Origin: Achromobacter sp. MYb9
GTDB lineage: Bacteria; Pseudomonadota; Gammaproteobacteria; Burkholderiales; Burkholderiaceae_B
DNA length: 64,000 nt
Reading direction: 5' to 3'
NCBI RefSeq assembly: GCF_002975275.1
Contig: NZ_PCOQ01000013.1
Location: 1-64,000 of the forward strand
The position numbers and the translations under genes were made by a program. Below, piece after piece: positions 51,031-58,691 of this stretch. How positions within the stretch are numbered: the stretch's first letter is position 1; the number at the start of each line of letters is the position of its first letter. A model generated the notes under the pieces. That model was not told where the DNA came from and ran no database searches. It worked only from the letters and a program-made list of their open reading frames with translations.

Positions 51031-52206
51031 TCAGGATGCATTTTTCGATACCACGGCCGGCCAGCACAGCAGATAGAGCGCGGCGCCCGCGATCCAGGGC
51101 CATCCCGTCCAGGTCGCGGCGGACGCGGCATGGATCGCCGTGAAGCCCAAGGGGCCGATGATCGACGCCGCGCTGCCTAGCGCCGCCAGCGATCCTTGAA
51201 GCCGCCCTTGATGCGCCTCATCCACCCGCCGGGACAACGTGGCCTGCAACGCCGGCATGCCGATGCCGCCGCTCGCAAGCAGGATCATGATGGCAAACGC
51301 CATCCATCCTTGCGTCGCGAAGGCGAGCAGAACGTATCCGGCGCCGTCGGCCAGCATCCCGGCAATGAGTGCGCGCTTCTCGCCCAGCCTGGCGATGGCG
51401 GGGCCGGTGGCCAACGCCTGGGCAAGCGCGTGCAGGACGCCGAACGTGGCAAGCGACACGCCGGTCATGGCGGCGTTCCAATGAAACCGGTCTTCGCCGA
51501 AGATGACCCAGAGCGCGGCAGGCACCTGCCCGACGAGTTGCATCACGAAGAAAACAGCCATCAACGCAGCGACGACGGTCATGCCCTGAGCCCATCGGAA
51601 TGAGGCAAGCGGATTGAATGCCGTCAATGCGATGGGTCCGCGTTCGCCCTTGTGTGATTCCGGCAACAGGAAGGCCCCTGCCAGGAAGTTAAGGCCGTTC
51701 AACACCGCCGCGGCCCAGAATGGCGCATGCGGCGACATCCCCCCGACGAGTCCGCCGATGGCGGGGCCCGCGACCATGCCAATGCCGAAGCATGCGTTCA
51801 TGAAGCCAAAGTGACGGGCGCGCGCGTCGCCCTCGGTGACATCGGCGATATAGGCGCCAGCCACCGCGCTTGTCGCCCCGGTGACGCCGGCAACGACACG
51901 TCCGATGTACAGGACCCAGAGGACAGGGGCGGTCGCCATGATCGCGTAGTCGACGGCCGCGCCAACCAGAGAGACAAGCAGGACGGGGCGCCGTCCGAAT
52001 CGGTCGGACAGCGCGCCGAGCATCGGTGCGCAGAGAAACTGCATCAGCGCGTACAGCGCCAGCAGGACGCCATAGTGCGTGGCGACATCGCCTGCCGCGG
52101 CCAGTTCGCGCAGCAAGCCGGGCACCACGGGCATGACCAGGCCCACGCCGGCAGCGTCAAGCGCAACGGTACTAAACAGGACGCCAAGGGCGGGATTGGA
52201 TTTCAC
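51031..52206 (-). CDS. tetA: Tetracycline efflux MFS protein, TetA class A-like
   Basis: A 391-residue, twelve-helix MFS antiporter. I start it at the GTG at 52206, in line with TetA(A) (STVALDAAGVGLVMPVVPGL follows); the frame stays open into the operator region. Long stretches are near-identical to TetA(A)/TetA(G), such as LYALMQFLCAPMLGALSDRF, GRRPVLLVSL, DYAIMATAPVLWVLYIGR and FWAAAVLNGLNFLAGAFLLP. The family motif A GALSDRFGRRP is intact. It exports tetracycline-metal complexes for protons. It is divergent from tetR with two tet operators. No transposon ends were seen. Confidence 0.88.
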   Translation of the reverse strand: MKSNPALGVLFSTVALDAAGVGLVMPVVPGLLRELAAAGDVATHYGVLLALYALMQFLCAPMLGALSDRFGRRPVLLVSLVGAAVDYAIMATAPVLWVLYIGRVVAGVTGATSAVAGAYIADVTEGDARARHFGFMNACFGIGMVAGPAIGGLVGGMSPHAPFWAAAVLNGLNFLAGAFLLPESHKGERGPIALTAFNPLASFRWAQGMTVVAALMAVFFVMQLVGQVPAALWVIFGEDRFHWNAAMTGVSLATFGVLHALAQALATGPAIARLGEKRALIAGMLADGAGYVLLAFATQGWMAFAIMILLASGGIGMPALQATLSRRVDEAHQGRLQGSLAALGSAASIIGPLGFTAIHAASAATWTGWPWIAGAALYLLCWPAVVSKNAS

Positions 52207-52256
52207 GGGTGGGGCTTCGGGACGCCGCCGCTGACGGTCGCGGCGGGTATCCACAA

Positions 52257-52305
52257 AATTTATCAGTGATAGATAACTAGACAAATAATTTATCGGTGAT
52301 AAATT
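52257..52305. promoter_or_regulatory. Two tet operators
   Basis: AATTTATCAGTGATAGATA (52257-52275) and the perfect palindrome AATTTATCGGTGATAAATT (52287-52305) are 30 bp apart centre to centre. The TATCRNTGATA core and the spacing match the paired tetO1/tetO2 arrangement between tetR and tetA of class A. Confidence 0.85.
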
Positions 52306-52312
52306 GTCAAGC

Positions 52313-52930
52313 ATGACAAAACTGCAACCGAACGCGGTAATCCGCGCCGCGCTGGACCTGCTGAACGACGTCGGCATGGACGGCCTGACGACGCGCAAGT
52401 TGGCGGAGCGATTGGGCGTGCAGCAACCTGCGCTCTATTGGCACTTCAAAAACAAGCGCGTCTTGCTGGACCGGCTGGCTGAAGCCATGTTGGTCGAGCG
52501 TCACACGTATCCCTTGCCTCGGCCCGGCGACGATTGGCGCGCGTTCCTTATCGGCAATGCCCACAGCTTCAGGCAGGCATTGCTGGCCTATCGCGATGGC
52601 GCGCGCATCCATGCCGGTACGCGGCCAAGTGAACCGCAGTTCGAGACGGTGGAAACACAGCTTCGCTTCTTGTGTGAGGAAGGATTCACGCCGGGCGACG
52701 CCGCCCAGGCACTGCTGACGGTTAGCCACTACACCGTCGGCGCGGTGATTGAACAGCAGTCCGACGAAGCCGATGTGGATGAACGCCCCTCGTCATCAGC
52801 CAGCGCTGCTGCCGCCACGCCATTCCTGACGGCGGCCATGCGCGACATCGATAACGCCGGTCCGGATGCCGCGTTTGAGTTTGGCCTGGGAGTCATCATC
52901 GATGGGCTGAAGGAAAAGCGCAGGCGATAA
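52313..52930 (+). CDS. tetR: Tetracycline repressor TetR, class A-like
   Basis: A 205-residue repressor from the ATG at 52313. MTKLQPNAVIRAALDLLNDV, then GLTTRKLAERLGVQQPALYW, HFKNKRVLLDRLAEAML is the TetR(A) DNA-binding domain. The ligand domain (RDGARIHAGTRPSEPQFETV, then QLRFLCEEGF) keeps the tetracycline-binding His and Thr region. It binds the two operators next to it and releases them with tetracycline-Mg. The C-terminus is shorter than in TetR(A). Confidence 0.9.
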   Translation: MTKLQPNAVIRAALDLLNDVGMDGLTTRKLAERLGVQQPALYWHFKNKRVLLDRLAEAMLVERHTYPLPRPGDDWRAFLIGNAHSFRQALLAYRDGARIHAGTRPSEPQFETVETQLRFLCEEGFTPGDAAQALLTVSHYTVGAVIEQQSDEADVDERPSSSASAAAATPFLTAAMRDIDNAGPDAAFEFGLGVIIDGLKEKRRR

Positions 52931-52945
52931 ACGGCGTCGGGCCGG

Positions 52946-53038
52946 GTGACCGAAGCGGTTGTCCCCGTGCCAAAGAATATCTACGGCGCCACCAAGTTGG
53001 CGGCCGAGACGCTGGGCGAACTCTTCGCGCGCAAACAC
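52946..53038 (+). pseudogene. Fragment of an NAD-dependent epimerase gene
   Basis: In the frame immediately after the tetR stop, the DNA reads VTEAVVPVPKNIYGATKLAA, then ETLGELFARKH. This is the YxxxK catalytic segment of sugar-nucleotide epimerase/SDR proteins (PKNIYGATKLAAE). Before it there is no Rossmann domain and after it the similarity stops abruptly, close to the end of the Ada-AlkA gene. It is a short internal remnant of about 31 codons, a gene scar. Confidence 0.6.
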
Positions 53039-53054
53039 GTATTCCTCGCAGCCG

Positions 53055-54500
53055 CTACGCCGTCCACAAATGCTGCGCCGCATACGCGCGCCACGGCCGC
53101 CATTGCTCGGACCGGGCCAATAACTGCGCGGGGGTGATGTCGCGCGATTCCAGCTTTTCCAACGCGCGGATCAAGCCGATGTCCGCCGACGGGAACGCGT
53201 CCGGTTCGCGCAACTGGCGCAGGGCGATGTATTGCGCCGTCCATTCGCCCACGCCGCGGATCTGGCGCAGGCGCGCCACGGCTTCTTCCAGTCCGGCGGC
53301 CGCATCGAACAGGTGCTTGTCGGCGACGGCGGCGGCGCCCACGGCCGACAACGTCGCGGCGCGGCTGCGGGGCATGCCTAGCGAAGCGAGTTCGGCGCCA
53401 GCAACGACGGCCGGCTCGGGAAAGACATGGGTCAACGTGCCTTCCGGCCGCGTCATGGGCGCGCCGTGCGCCGCCACCAGTTTTCCGGCCAGGCGGATGG
53501 CGGCGACCACGGTGATCTGCTGGCCCAGCACGGCGCGCATCGCGAGTTCAAAGCCGTCCCAGGCGCCGGGGACGCGCAGCCCGGGCCTGGCCTGGATCAG
53601 CGACGTCATGACGGGGTCTTCCGCGAATTGCGCGGCGATGGCGACGGGGTCGCTGGCCAGGTCGAAGACGCGGCGTACCCGCGCGATGATCGCCGGCAGC
53701 GCTTGCAAATGGGGAAAACGCACGATGACCTGCAAGGCGTTGCCGGTGCCGGGGCGCACGGTGACGGTACCCTGATGGCCATCCAGGCTGACGGTGCGCG
53801 CGTAGCTGTCTTCCGTGACGTGTTCGATCCCCGGGATGGCGCGCAGCCGCAGAAACGCCAGCATGGCGTCCCAGTCATAGGGCGGGCGGTAGCGCAGCAG
53901 CAGCTTGATCTCGCCGTGTTGGCCGGCGGAAACGTCGGGTTTTTCGGAGCGGCGCAGTTCGCCCGGGGCGCGGCCGAACAGGTCCAGGAAAATCTCGTTG
54001 AAGCGGCGGATGCTGCCAAAGCCCGACGCAAAGGCGATTTCCGCCATGGGCAGGCGAGTTTCGTGAATCAACTGTTTGGCGAGCAACACGCGGCGCGTCT
54101 GCGCCACCGCGACGGGCGACGCACCCAGATACTGGCGGAATTGGCGGCGTAGCTGACGTTCGCCCACGCCCAGGCGTTGCGCCAGCGAATCCACGCCGCC
54201 TTCGTCCAGGGCGCCCAGTTCGATCAACTGCAACGCGCGCGCCACGGCGTCGGGCAGTTCATGCCCTGGCCCCAATTCCGGAGCGGTCTCTGGCCGGCAC
54301 CGCAGGCAAGGGTGGAATCCCGCTTCTTGCGCGGCGGCCGCCGTGGAAAAGAACGTGACGTTCTTCGACAATGGCGTGCGTGCCGGACAGACGGGGCGGC
54401 AATAGATGCCGGTCGTCTTGACGGCCGTGAAGAAGCGGCCGTCGTAACGGGCGTCGCGCACCTGGATGGCGCTGTAGCAGGCGTCGTGGTTCAGTTCCAT
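53055..54500 (-). CDS. alkA: Ada-like / AlkA DNA-3-methyladenine glycosylase II
   Basis: A 481-residue fusion. The N-terminal Ada zinc domain has Cys34, Cys38, Cys65 and Cys68 (YCRPVCPA, CLRCRP), where one Cys accepts methyl groups from phosphotriesters. An AraC helix-turn-helix follows (LAQRLGVGERQLRRQFRQYL, then IAFASGFGSIRRFN). The C-terminal half is an AlkA glycosylase with the helix-hairpin-helix IRGVGEWTAQYIALR and catalytic Asp (PSADIGL). It senses and repairs alkylation damage and probably activates itself and ogt. It is divergent from ogt across a 14-bp inverted repeat. Confidence 0.92.
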   Translation of the reverse strand: MELNHDACYSAIQVRDARYDGRFFTAVKTTGIYCRPVCPARTPLSKNVTFFSTAAAAQEAGFHPCLRCRPETAPELGPGHELPDAVARALQLIELGALDEGGVDSLAQRLGVGERQLRRQFRQYLGASPVAVAQTRRVLLAKQLIHETRLPMAEIAFASGFGSIRRFNEIFLDLFGRAPGELRRSEKPDVSAGQHGEIKLLLRYRPPYDWDAMLAFLRLRAIPGIEHVTEDSYARTVSLDGHQGTVTVRPGTGNALQVIVRFPHLQALPAIIARVRRVFDLASDPVAIAAQFAEDPVMTSLIQARPGLRVPGAWDGFELAMRAVLGQQITVVAAIRLAGKLVAAHGAPMTRPEGTLTHVFPEPAVVAGAELASLGMPRSRAATLSAVGAAAVADKHLFDAAAGLEEAVARLRQIRGVGEWTAQYIALRQLREPDAFPSADIGLIRALEKLESRDITPAQLLARSEQWRPWRAYAAQHLWTA

Positions 54501-54536
54501 GCAGCGATACTAACGCCGCGCCGGGGCCGGGATCTA

Positions 54537-54585
54537 GCGGTTTTCGGACACGGTTGTAAGGCGCATACTGATGTCCGAAAACCGC
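54537..54585. promoter_or_regulatory. Perfect 14-bp inverted repeat between alkA and ogt
   Basis: GCGGTTTTCGGACA (54537-54550) and TGTCCGAAAACCGC (54572-54585) are exact inverse copies 21 bases apart. They lie 37 bases from the alkA start and 60 from the ogt start. The symmetrical placement suits a shared operator, possibly for the Ada-AlkA protein itself. It does not match the E. coli Ada box. Confidence 0.55.
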
Positions 54586-54645
54586 CAGCCGAGGGGCCGG
54601 ACGGGATTTATATTGGCCCCATCGAGACTTCTCCAGGAGCCGGCC

Positions 54646-55170
54646 ATGCCGATCCACACATTCTCTTTGGAGCGCGTTGCCACGCCATTGGGCCAGATGC
54701 TGGTGCTGACGGATTCGCAACAGCGCCTGCGCGCGGTCGATTGGGAAGACTATGAAACGCGCATGGTCACGCTGCTGCGCCGGCAGTACGGCAAAGACGC
54801 CGTGCAGGTGCGGGATGCGGCCGGGCCGTCGGCGGCGCGCCGGGCGCTTGAGGCGTATTTCGATGGCGACGTGGCGGCGATCAATGGCCTTCCCGTGGCG
54901 TTGGGCGGCACGGATTTCCAGCGGCAGGTCTGGCAGGCGTTGCGCGGCATCGCGGGCGGGCAGACCGTCAGCTACGGCGTCCTGGCCGGCCGCATCGAAC
55001 GGCCATCGGCCGTGCGCGCGGTGGGGCTGGCCAACGGCGCCAACCCGGTCGGCATCGTGATCCCCTGCCACCGGGTGATCGGCGCCAACGCGTCGCTGAC
55101 CGGCTACGGCGGCGGGCTGCACCGCAAACGCTGGCTGCTGGAACACGAGGCCAGGCATTCCGCGCCCTGA
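54646..55170 (+). CDS. ogt: Methylated-DNA-cysteine S-methyltransferase
   Basis: A 174-residue suicide repair protein from the ATG at 54646 (AGGAG upstream). It takes O6-methyl from guanine on Cys141 of the active-site motif [31 protein letters not shown], the helix-turn-helix region and [11 protein letters not shown] complete the family pattern. It is divergent from the Ada-AlkA gene and probably controlled with it. A 9-bp hairpin with a TTCG loop follows 38 bases later. Confidence 0.94.
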   Translation: MPIHTFSLERVATPLGQMLVLTDSQQRLRAVDWEDYETRMVTLLRRQYGKDAVQVRDAAGPSAARRALEAYFDGDVAAINGLPVALGGTDFQRQVWQALRGIAGGQTVSYGVLAGRIERPSAVRAVGLANGANPVGIVIPCHRVIGANASLTGYGGGLHRKRWLLEHEARHSAP

Positions 55171-55208
55171 CCGCCACTTTCAACTCCAGGTTAAAGATGT
55201 TGTGAATT

Positions 55209-55230
55209 CAGGCGCCGTTCGCGGCGCCTG
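55209..55230 (+). other. Stable TTCG-loop hairpin
   Basis: CAGGCGCCG-TTCG-CGGCGCCTG, a perfect 9-bp stem with an extra-stable tetraloop, lies between ogt and the dehydrogenase gene. It has no T-run, so it may act as a 3' stabiliser or weak terminator for ogt, or lie in the next gene's leader. Confidence 0.4.
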
Positions 55231-55280
55231 CGCTCGGTAAAGTGCCCACAGACCCTTATCAGCAAGGAGCCTGTCGGCCC

Positions 55281-56366
55281 ATGAAGACGTATCGCATCGC
55301 AACCATCCCCGGCGACGGCATCGGCAAGGAAGTCATTCCCGCCGGCCAGCGCATTCTGCAAGCGCTGGCCAGTCAAAATGGCTTGCGCTTCGAGTTCCAG
55401 GATTTCGACTGGGGCGGCGACTACTACCGCAAGCATGGCGTGATGATGCCGGCCGACGGGCTGGAGGCGCTGCGCGACAAGGACGCGATCCTGTTCGGGT
55501 CGGCGGGGGATCCCGACATTGCCGACCACATCACCCTGTGGGGCCTGCGCCTGAAGATCTGCCAGGGCTTCGACCAGTACGCCAACGTGCGGCCCACGCG
55601 AATCTTGCCCGGCATCGATGCGCCGCTTAAACGCTGCACGCCCGAACAGTTGAACTGGGTGATCGTGCGGGAAAACTCGGAAGGCGAGTATTCCGGCGTG
55701 GGAGGGCGCGTGCACCAGGGGCATCCCATCGAAGCCGCCACCGATGTGTCCATCATGACGCGAGCGGGTGTCGAACGCATTTTGCGCTTTGCGTTCAAGC
55801 TGGCGCAGTCGCGTCCGCGCAAGCTGCTGACGGTGGTGACCAAATCGAATGCGCAGCGCCACGCGATGGTGATGTGGGACGAGATCGCGCTGCAGGTCAG
55901 CCGCGAATTTCCGGACGTGACGTGGGACAAGGAACTGGTGGACGCGGCCACCGCGCGCATGGTCAACCGACCGGCATCGCTGGACACCATCGTGGCCACC
56001 AACCTGCACGCCGACATCCTCAGCGATCTGGCCGCGGCGCTGGCAGGCAGCCTGGGCATTGCGCCGACGGGCAATATCGATCCCGAACGCCGCTATCCAT
56101 CCATGTTCGAACCCATCCACGGGTCGGCTTTCGACATCATGGGCAAGGGGTTGGCGAACCCGGTGGGCACGTTCTGGTCGGTCGTCATGCTGCTTGAGCA
56201 CCTGGGCGAAAACGCCGCCGCCGCCCGCTTGATGCAAGCCATCGAAAGCGTGACCGCGAATCCGGCCTTGCATACCCGCGACCTGGGCGGCGCCGCCACG
56301 ACGGAGCAGGTGACGGCGGCGGTCTGCGCGCAGCTGGAGGCGGGTGGGCAGGCGCGGGCGGCGTAG
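55281..56366 (+). CDS. ttuC: Tartrate/malate dehydrogenase (TtuC/DmlA type)
   Basis: A 361-residue enzyme of the isocitrate/isopropylmalate dehydrogenase family from the ATG at 55281 (AAGGAG about 11 bases upstream). IATIPGDGIGKEVIPAGQRI, WVIVRENSEGEYSGVGGR, VTKSNAQRHAM, then LADILSDLAAALAGSLGIAP-type sequence (here HADILSDL) and EPIHGSAFDIMGKGLANPVG. This pattern is that of tartrate dehydrogenase/decarboxylase and D-malate dehydrogenase, which use NAD and a divalent metal. The following Bug protein gene suggests uptake of the carboxylic acid substrate. Confidence 0.88.
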   Translation: MKTYRIATIPGDGIGKEVIPAGQRILQALASQNGLRFEFQDFDWGGDYYRKHGVMMPADGLEALRDKDAILFGSAGDPDIADHITLWGLRLKICQGFDQYANVRPTRILPGIDAPLKRCTPEQLNWVIVRENSEGEYSGVGGRVHQGHPIEAATDVSIMTRAGVERILRFAFKLAQSRPRKLLTVVTKSNAQRHAMVMWDEIALQVSREFPDVTWDKELVDAATARMVNRPASLDTIVATNLHADILSDLAAALAGSLGIAPTGNIDPERRYPSMFEPIHGSAFDIMGKGLANPVGTFWSVVMLLEHLGENAAAARLMQAIESVTANPALHTRDLGGAATTEQVTAAVCAQLEAGGQARAA

Positions 56367-56466
56367 ACGGGCATTACCCGGAGACCAGACCCCAGGCATA
56401 AGACCCGGGGCGGTGTCCGGCGACACAACAAGAAGCGAAGTCCATTCGTATCCCAAGGAGACAAGC

Positions 56467-57450
56467 ATGTCCAAGCAAGCCTTATGCGCGCGCGCCCTGG
56501 CGTTCGCGTGCCTGTTGAGCCTGCCGCTGGCGGGCGGCATCGCGATGGCGCAGCCGTATCCCGCGCGGCCGGTGAACCTGGTGGTGCCTTTCCCGGCCGG
56601 CGGCACGACCGACGTGCTGGCCCGCGCGCTGGGACAGGAACTGGCCAAGCGGCTGGGCCAGCCTGTAGTCGTGGAAAACAAGCCGGGCGCGGGGTCCACC
56701 CTGGGCGCGGATTACGTGGCCAAGGCTGCGCCCGACGGCTACACGTTACTGATGGGCGCGGTGCACCACACCATCGCCACCAGCGTCTACAAGAGCCTGC
56801 ACTACGACTTTCAGAAGGACTTCGCGCCTGTGACGACGGTGGCGCTGGTGCCCAACGTGCTGGTCATCAACCCCAAGCTGGACGCGAAGAACGTGCAGGG
56901 GCTGTTGACGCTGGCGCGGGCCGCGCCGGGCAAGCTGACCTATGGGTCCAATGGCATGGGCACGGGGCAGCACCTGATCGGCGCGCAGTTCGAGCACGCA
57001 GGCCACGTGCAGTTGCTGCACGTGCCGTACAAGGGCAGCGGTCCGTTGACGACCGACCTGCTGGGCGGCCAGATCGACATGTCGTTCGACACCATCACGC
57101 CCGTGCTGGCGCACATCCAGAGCGGCAAGTTGCGCGCACTGGCCGTAACCACCAATCAGCGGTCGGCGGCGCTGCCCGACGTGCCCACGATGGAAGAGGC
57201 GGGGTTGAAGCCCTTCAACATGGGGACGTGGTTCGGCGTCTTGGCGCCGGCCGCCGTCCCGAAGGACATCGTGACGAAGCTGAACGCCGACATGGTTGCG
57301 ATCATCAAATCGCCGGACTTTTCGCGTCGCATGGCGGAGATCGGCGCGGTGCCCATCGGCGACACGCCGGAGCAAATGCGGGCCCGGATCGGGACCGACA
57401 CCGAAAACTACGCCAAGCTGGTCAAGGACGCAAAAGTCGCGATTAACTGA
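56467..57450 (+). CDS. Bug-type tripartite tricarboxylate transporter binding protein
   Basis: A 327-residue periplasmic protein from the ATG at 56467 (AAGGAG upstream). The signal peptide ends AGGIAMAQ. Family marks are YPARPVNLVVPFPAGGTTDV, LARALGQELAKRLGQPVVVE, NKPGAGSTLGADYVAKAAPD, GYTLLMG and LHVPYKGSGPLTTDLLGGQI. Bug proteins bind dicarboxylates and aromatic or other acids. No TctA/TctB membrane genes lie next to it. Tartrate or malate is a guess from the neighbouring gene. Confidence 0.92.
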   Translation: MSKQALCARALAFACLLSLPLAGGIAMAQPYPARPVNLVVPFPAGGTTDVLARALGQELAKRLGQPVVVENKPGAGSTLGADYVAKAAPDGYTLLMGAVHHTIATSVYKSLHYDFQKDFAPVTTVALVPNVLVINPKLDAKNVQGLLTLARAAPGKLTYGSNGMGTGQHLIGAQFEHAGHVQLLHVPYKGSGPLTTDLLGGQIDMSFDTITPVLAHIQSGKLRALAVTTNQRSAALPDVPTMEEAGLKPFNMGTWFGVLAPAAVPKDIVTKLNADMVAIIKSPDFSRRMAEIGAVPIGDTPEQMRARIGTDTENYAKLVKDAKVAIN

Positions 57451-57501
57451 GGGGGCCGGCCAGGCGCGGCCGGCGAGGCGCGGTCCGCTAGGCGCGGCCG
57501 G

Positions 57502-58107
57502 CTAGGCGCGGATCCAGCCCCGGGCGATGGGCAGCGCCAGCAGTTTGCGGTAGACGTCCTGCGTGGCCCGCGTGAACGGGGCGCCCACGCGGCTCCAGAG
57601 TGGCGCGGCCACGCCCGCCGCGATGGGCGCCAGGATCAAGCCGCCCGCAATGTCCAGTGGGAAATGCACGCCCAGGTACACGCGGGACGTGCCGACCACG
57701 GCGGCAGCCAGCAGGGTCGTCCAGCCCCATCCCGCCCAGCGCCGGTCAAAGAGCAGCGCCCACGCGAAAGTGGCGATGATGATGGTGTGGTTGCTGGGGA
57801 ACGACGACGTTGCCTTGTGCGGGAAGAACGCCTGTCCCAGGCCAATCGCGAAGGGGCGCGGATGCGGCCACAGCGCGCCGCACAGATAGCTGGCGAACAG
57901 CGCGACGGCGATGCTCGCCAGCACCTTCAGCGCCAGGTTGCGTTGCGCCTCGCCGCCCCACAGCCACAGCGCGGCAAGCGCCACCGGCACCAGCAGGATC
58001 AGCGGGTTGGCCACCAGCATGGCCGTGTGAATGCGCCAGGCTGGGGTGGAGGGATCGGCGTTGATCAGAAGAAAAAGGGACTGGTTGAGACTTTCCAGAA
58101 AACTCAT
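57502..58107 (-). CDS. PAP2 family undecaprenyl-diphosphatase (BcrC-like)
   Basis: A 201-residue inner-membrane phosphatase with about five helices. The three PAP2 motifs are visible: WPHPRPFAIG, SSFPSNHTI and SRVYLGVHFPLDIAGG. It would recycle undecaprenyl diphosphate for cell-wall synthesis, and BcrC members give bacitracin resistance. Lipid A or other phosphatase activity is possible. Monocistronic. Confidence 0.85.
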   Translation of the reverse strand: MSFLESLNQSLFLLINADPSTPAWRIHTAMLVANPLILLVPVALAALWLWGGEAQRNLALKVLASIAVALFASYLCGALWPHPRPFAIGLGQAFFPHKATSSFPSNHTIIIATFAWALLFDRRWAGWGWTTLLAAAVVGTSRVYLGVHFPLDIAGGLILAPIAAGVAAPLWSRVGAPFTRATQDVYRKLLALPIARGWIRA

Positions 58108-58198
58108 GACACGTCATCGCAGCGTAATAATCGATAGCCGCGATGGTAATGAGCGTTCCCGTCAATCCGCTTCCAAAATGCGCCGTCCGCGCCCGCTT

Positions 58199-58627
58199 TT
58201 ACTTCTGGATGCGTTTGCCGTCCGCATTGACGACGAGCTCGCCGTCTTCCTTCGTGAAGGCGCCCTGTTGGGGCGTCGGAAGGATGTCCAGGACCAGTTC
58301 GCTGGGGCGGCACAGGCGTGCGCCCAACGGCGTGGACACGAAGGGCCGGTTCAGCAGGATGGGGTGCTGCTCAATGGCGTCCAGCAGCGCGTCGTCGGAC
58401 AGCGAGGTATCGTCCAGGCCCAGCTCCAGGTAGGGCGTGCCCTTTTCGCGCAGCGCGTCTCGCACGCTGACGCCGGCCTGTTTGAACAAGGCTTTCAGCG
58501 TGGCGCGGGACGGCGGTGTTTCCACGTACAGCACCACGTTCGGCTCGATGCCGGCATTGCGGATCATGGCCAGCGTATTGCGGGACGTGCCGCACTTGGG
58601 GTTGTGATAAATGGTGACGTCGGACAT
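58199..58627 (-). CDS. arsC: Arsenate reductase, glutaredoxin-linked
   Basis: A 142-residue ArsC of the E. coli R773 type from the ATG at 58627 (AAGGAG upstream). The catalytic Cys12 lies in IYHNPKCGTSRN. NRPFVSTPLGARLCRPSE supplies the Arg residues that bind arsenate. It reduces arsenate to arsenite with glutathione and glutaredoxin. No arsB, arsR or acr3 is adjacent, so it stands alone. Confidence 0.92.
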   Translation of the reverse strand: MSDVTIYHNPKCGTSRNTLAMIRNAGIEPNVVLYVETPPSRATLKALFKQAGVSVRDALREKGTPYLELGLDDTSLSDDALLDAIEQHPILLNRPFVSTPLGARLCRPSELVLDILPTPQQGAFTKEDGELVVNADGKRIQK

Positions 58628-58691
58628 GGTGACTCCTTGATGCGGTAGTTCGTCTGCAAGAGGGTGAGCATAGTGCATCCGCGGCGCGCGA

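Noticed and set aside
51031..53038. Transposon carrying tetAR
   Set aside because: No transposase, resolvase, terminal inverted repeats or target duplication could be seen around the genes.
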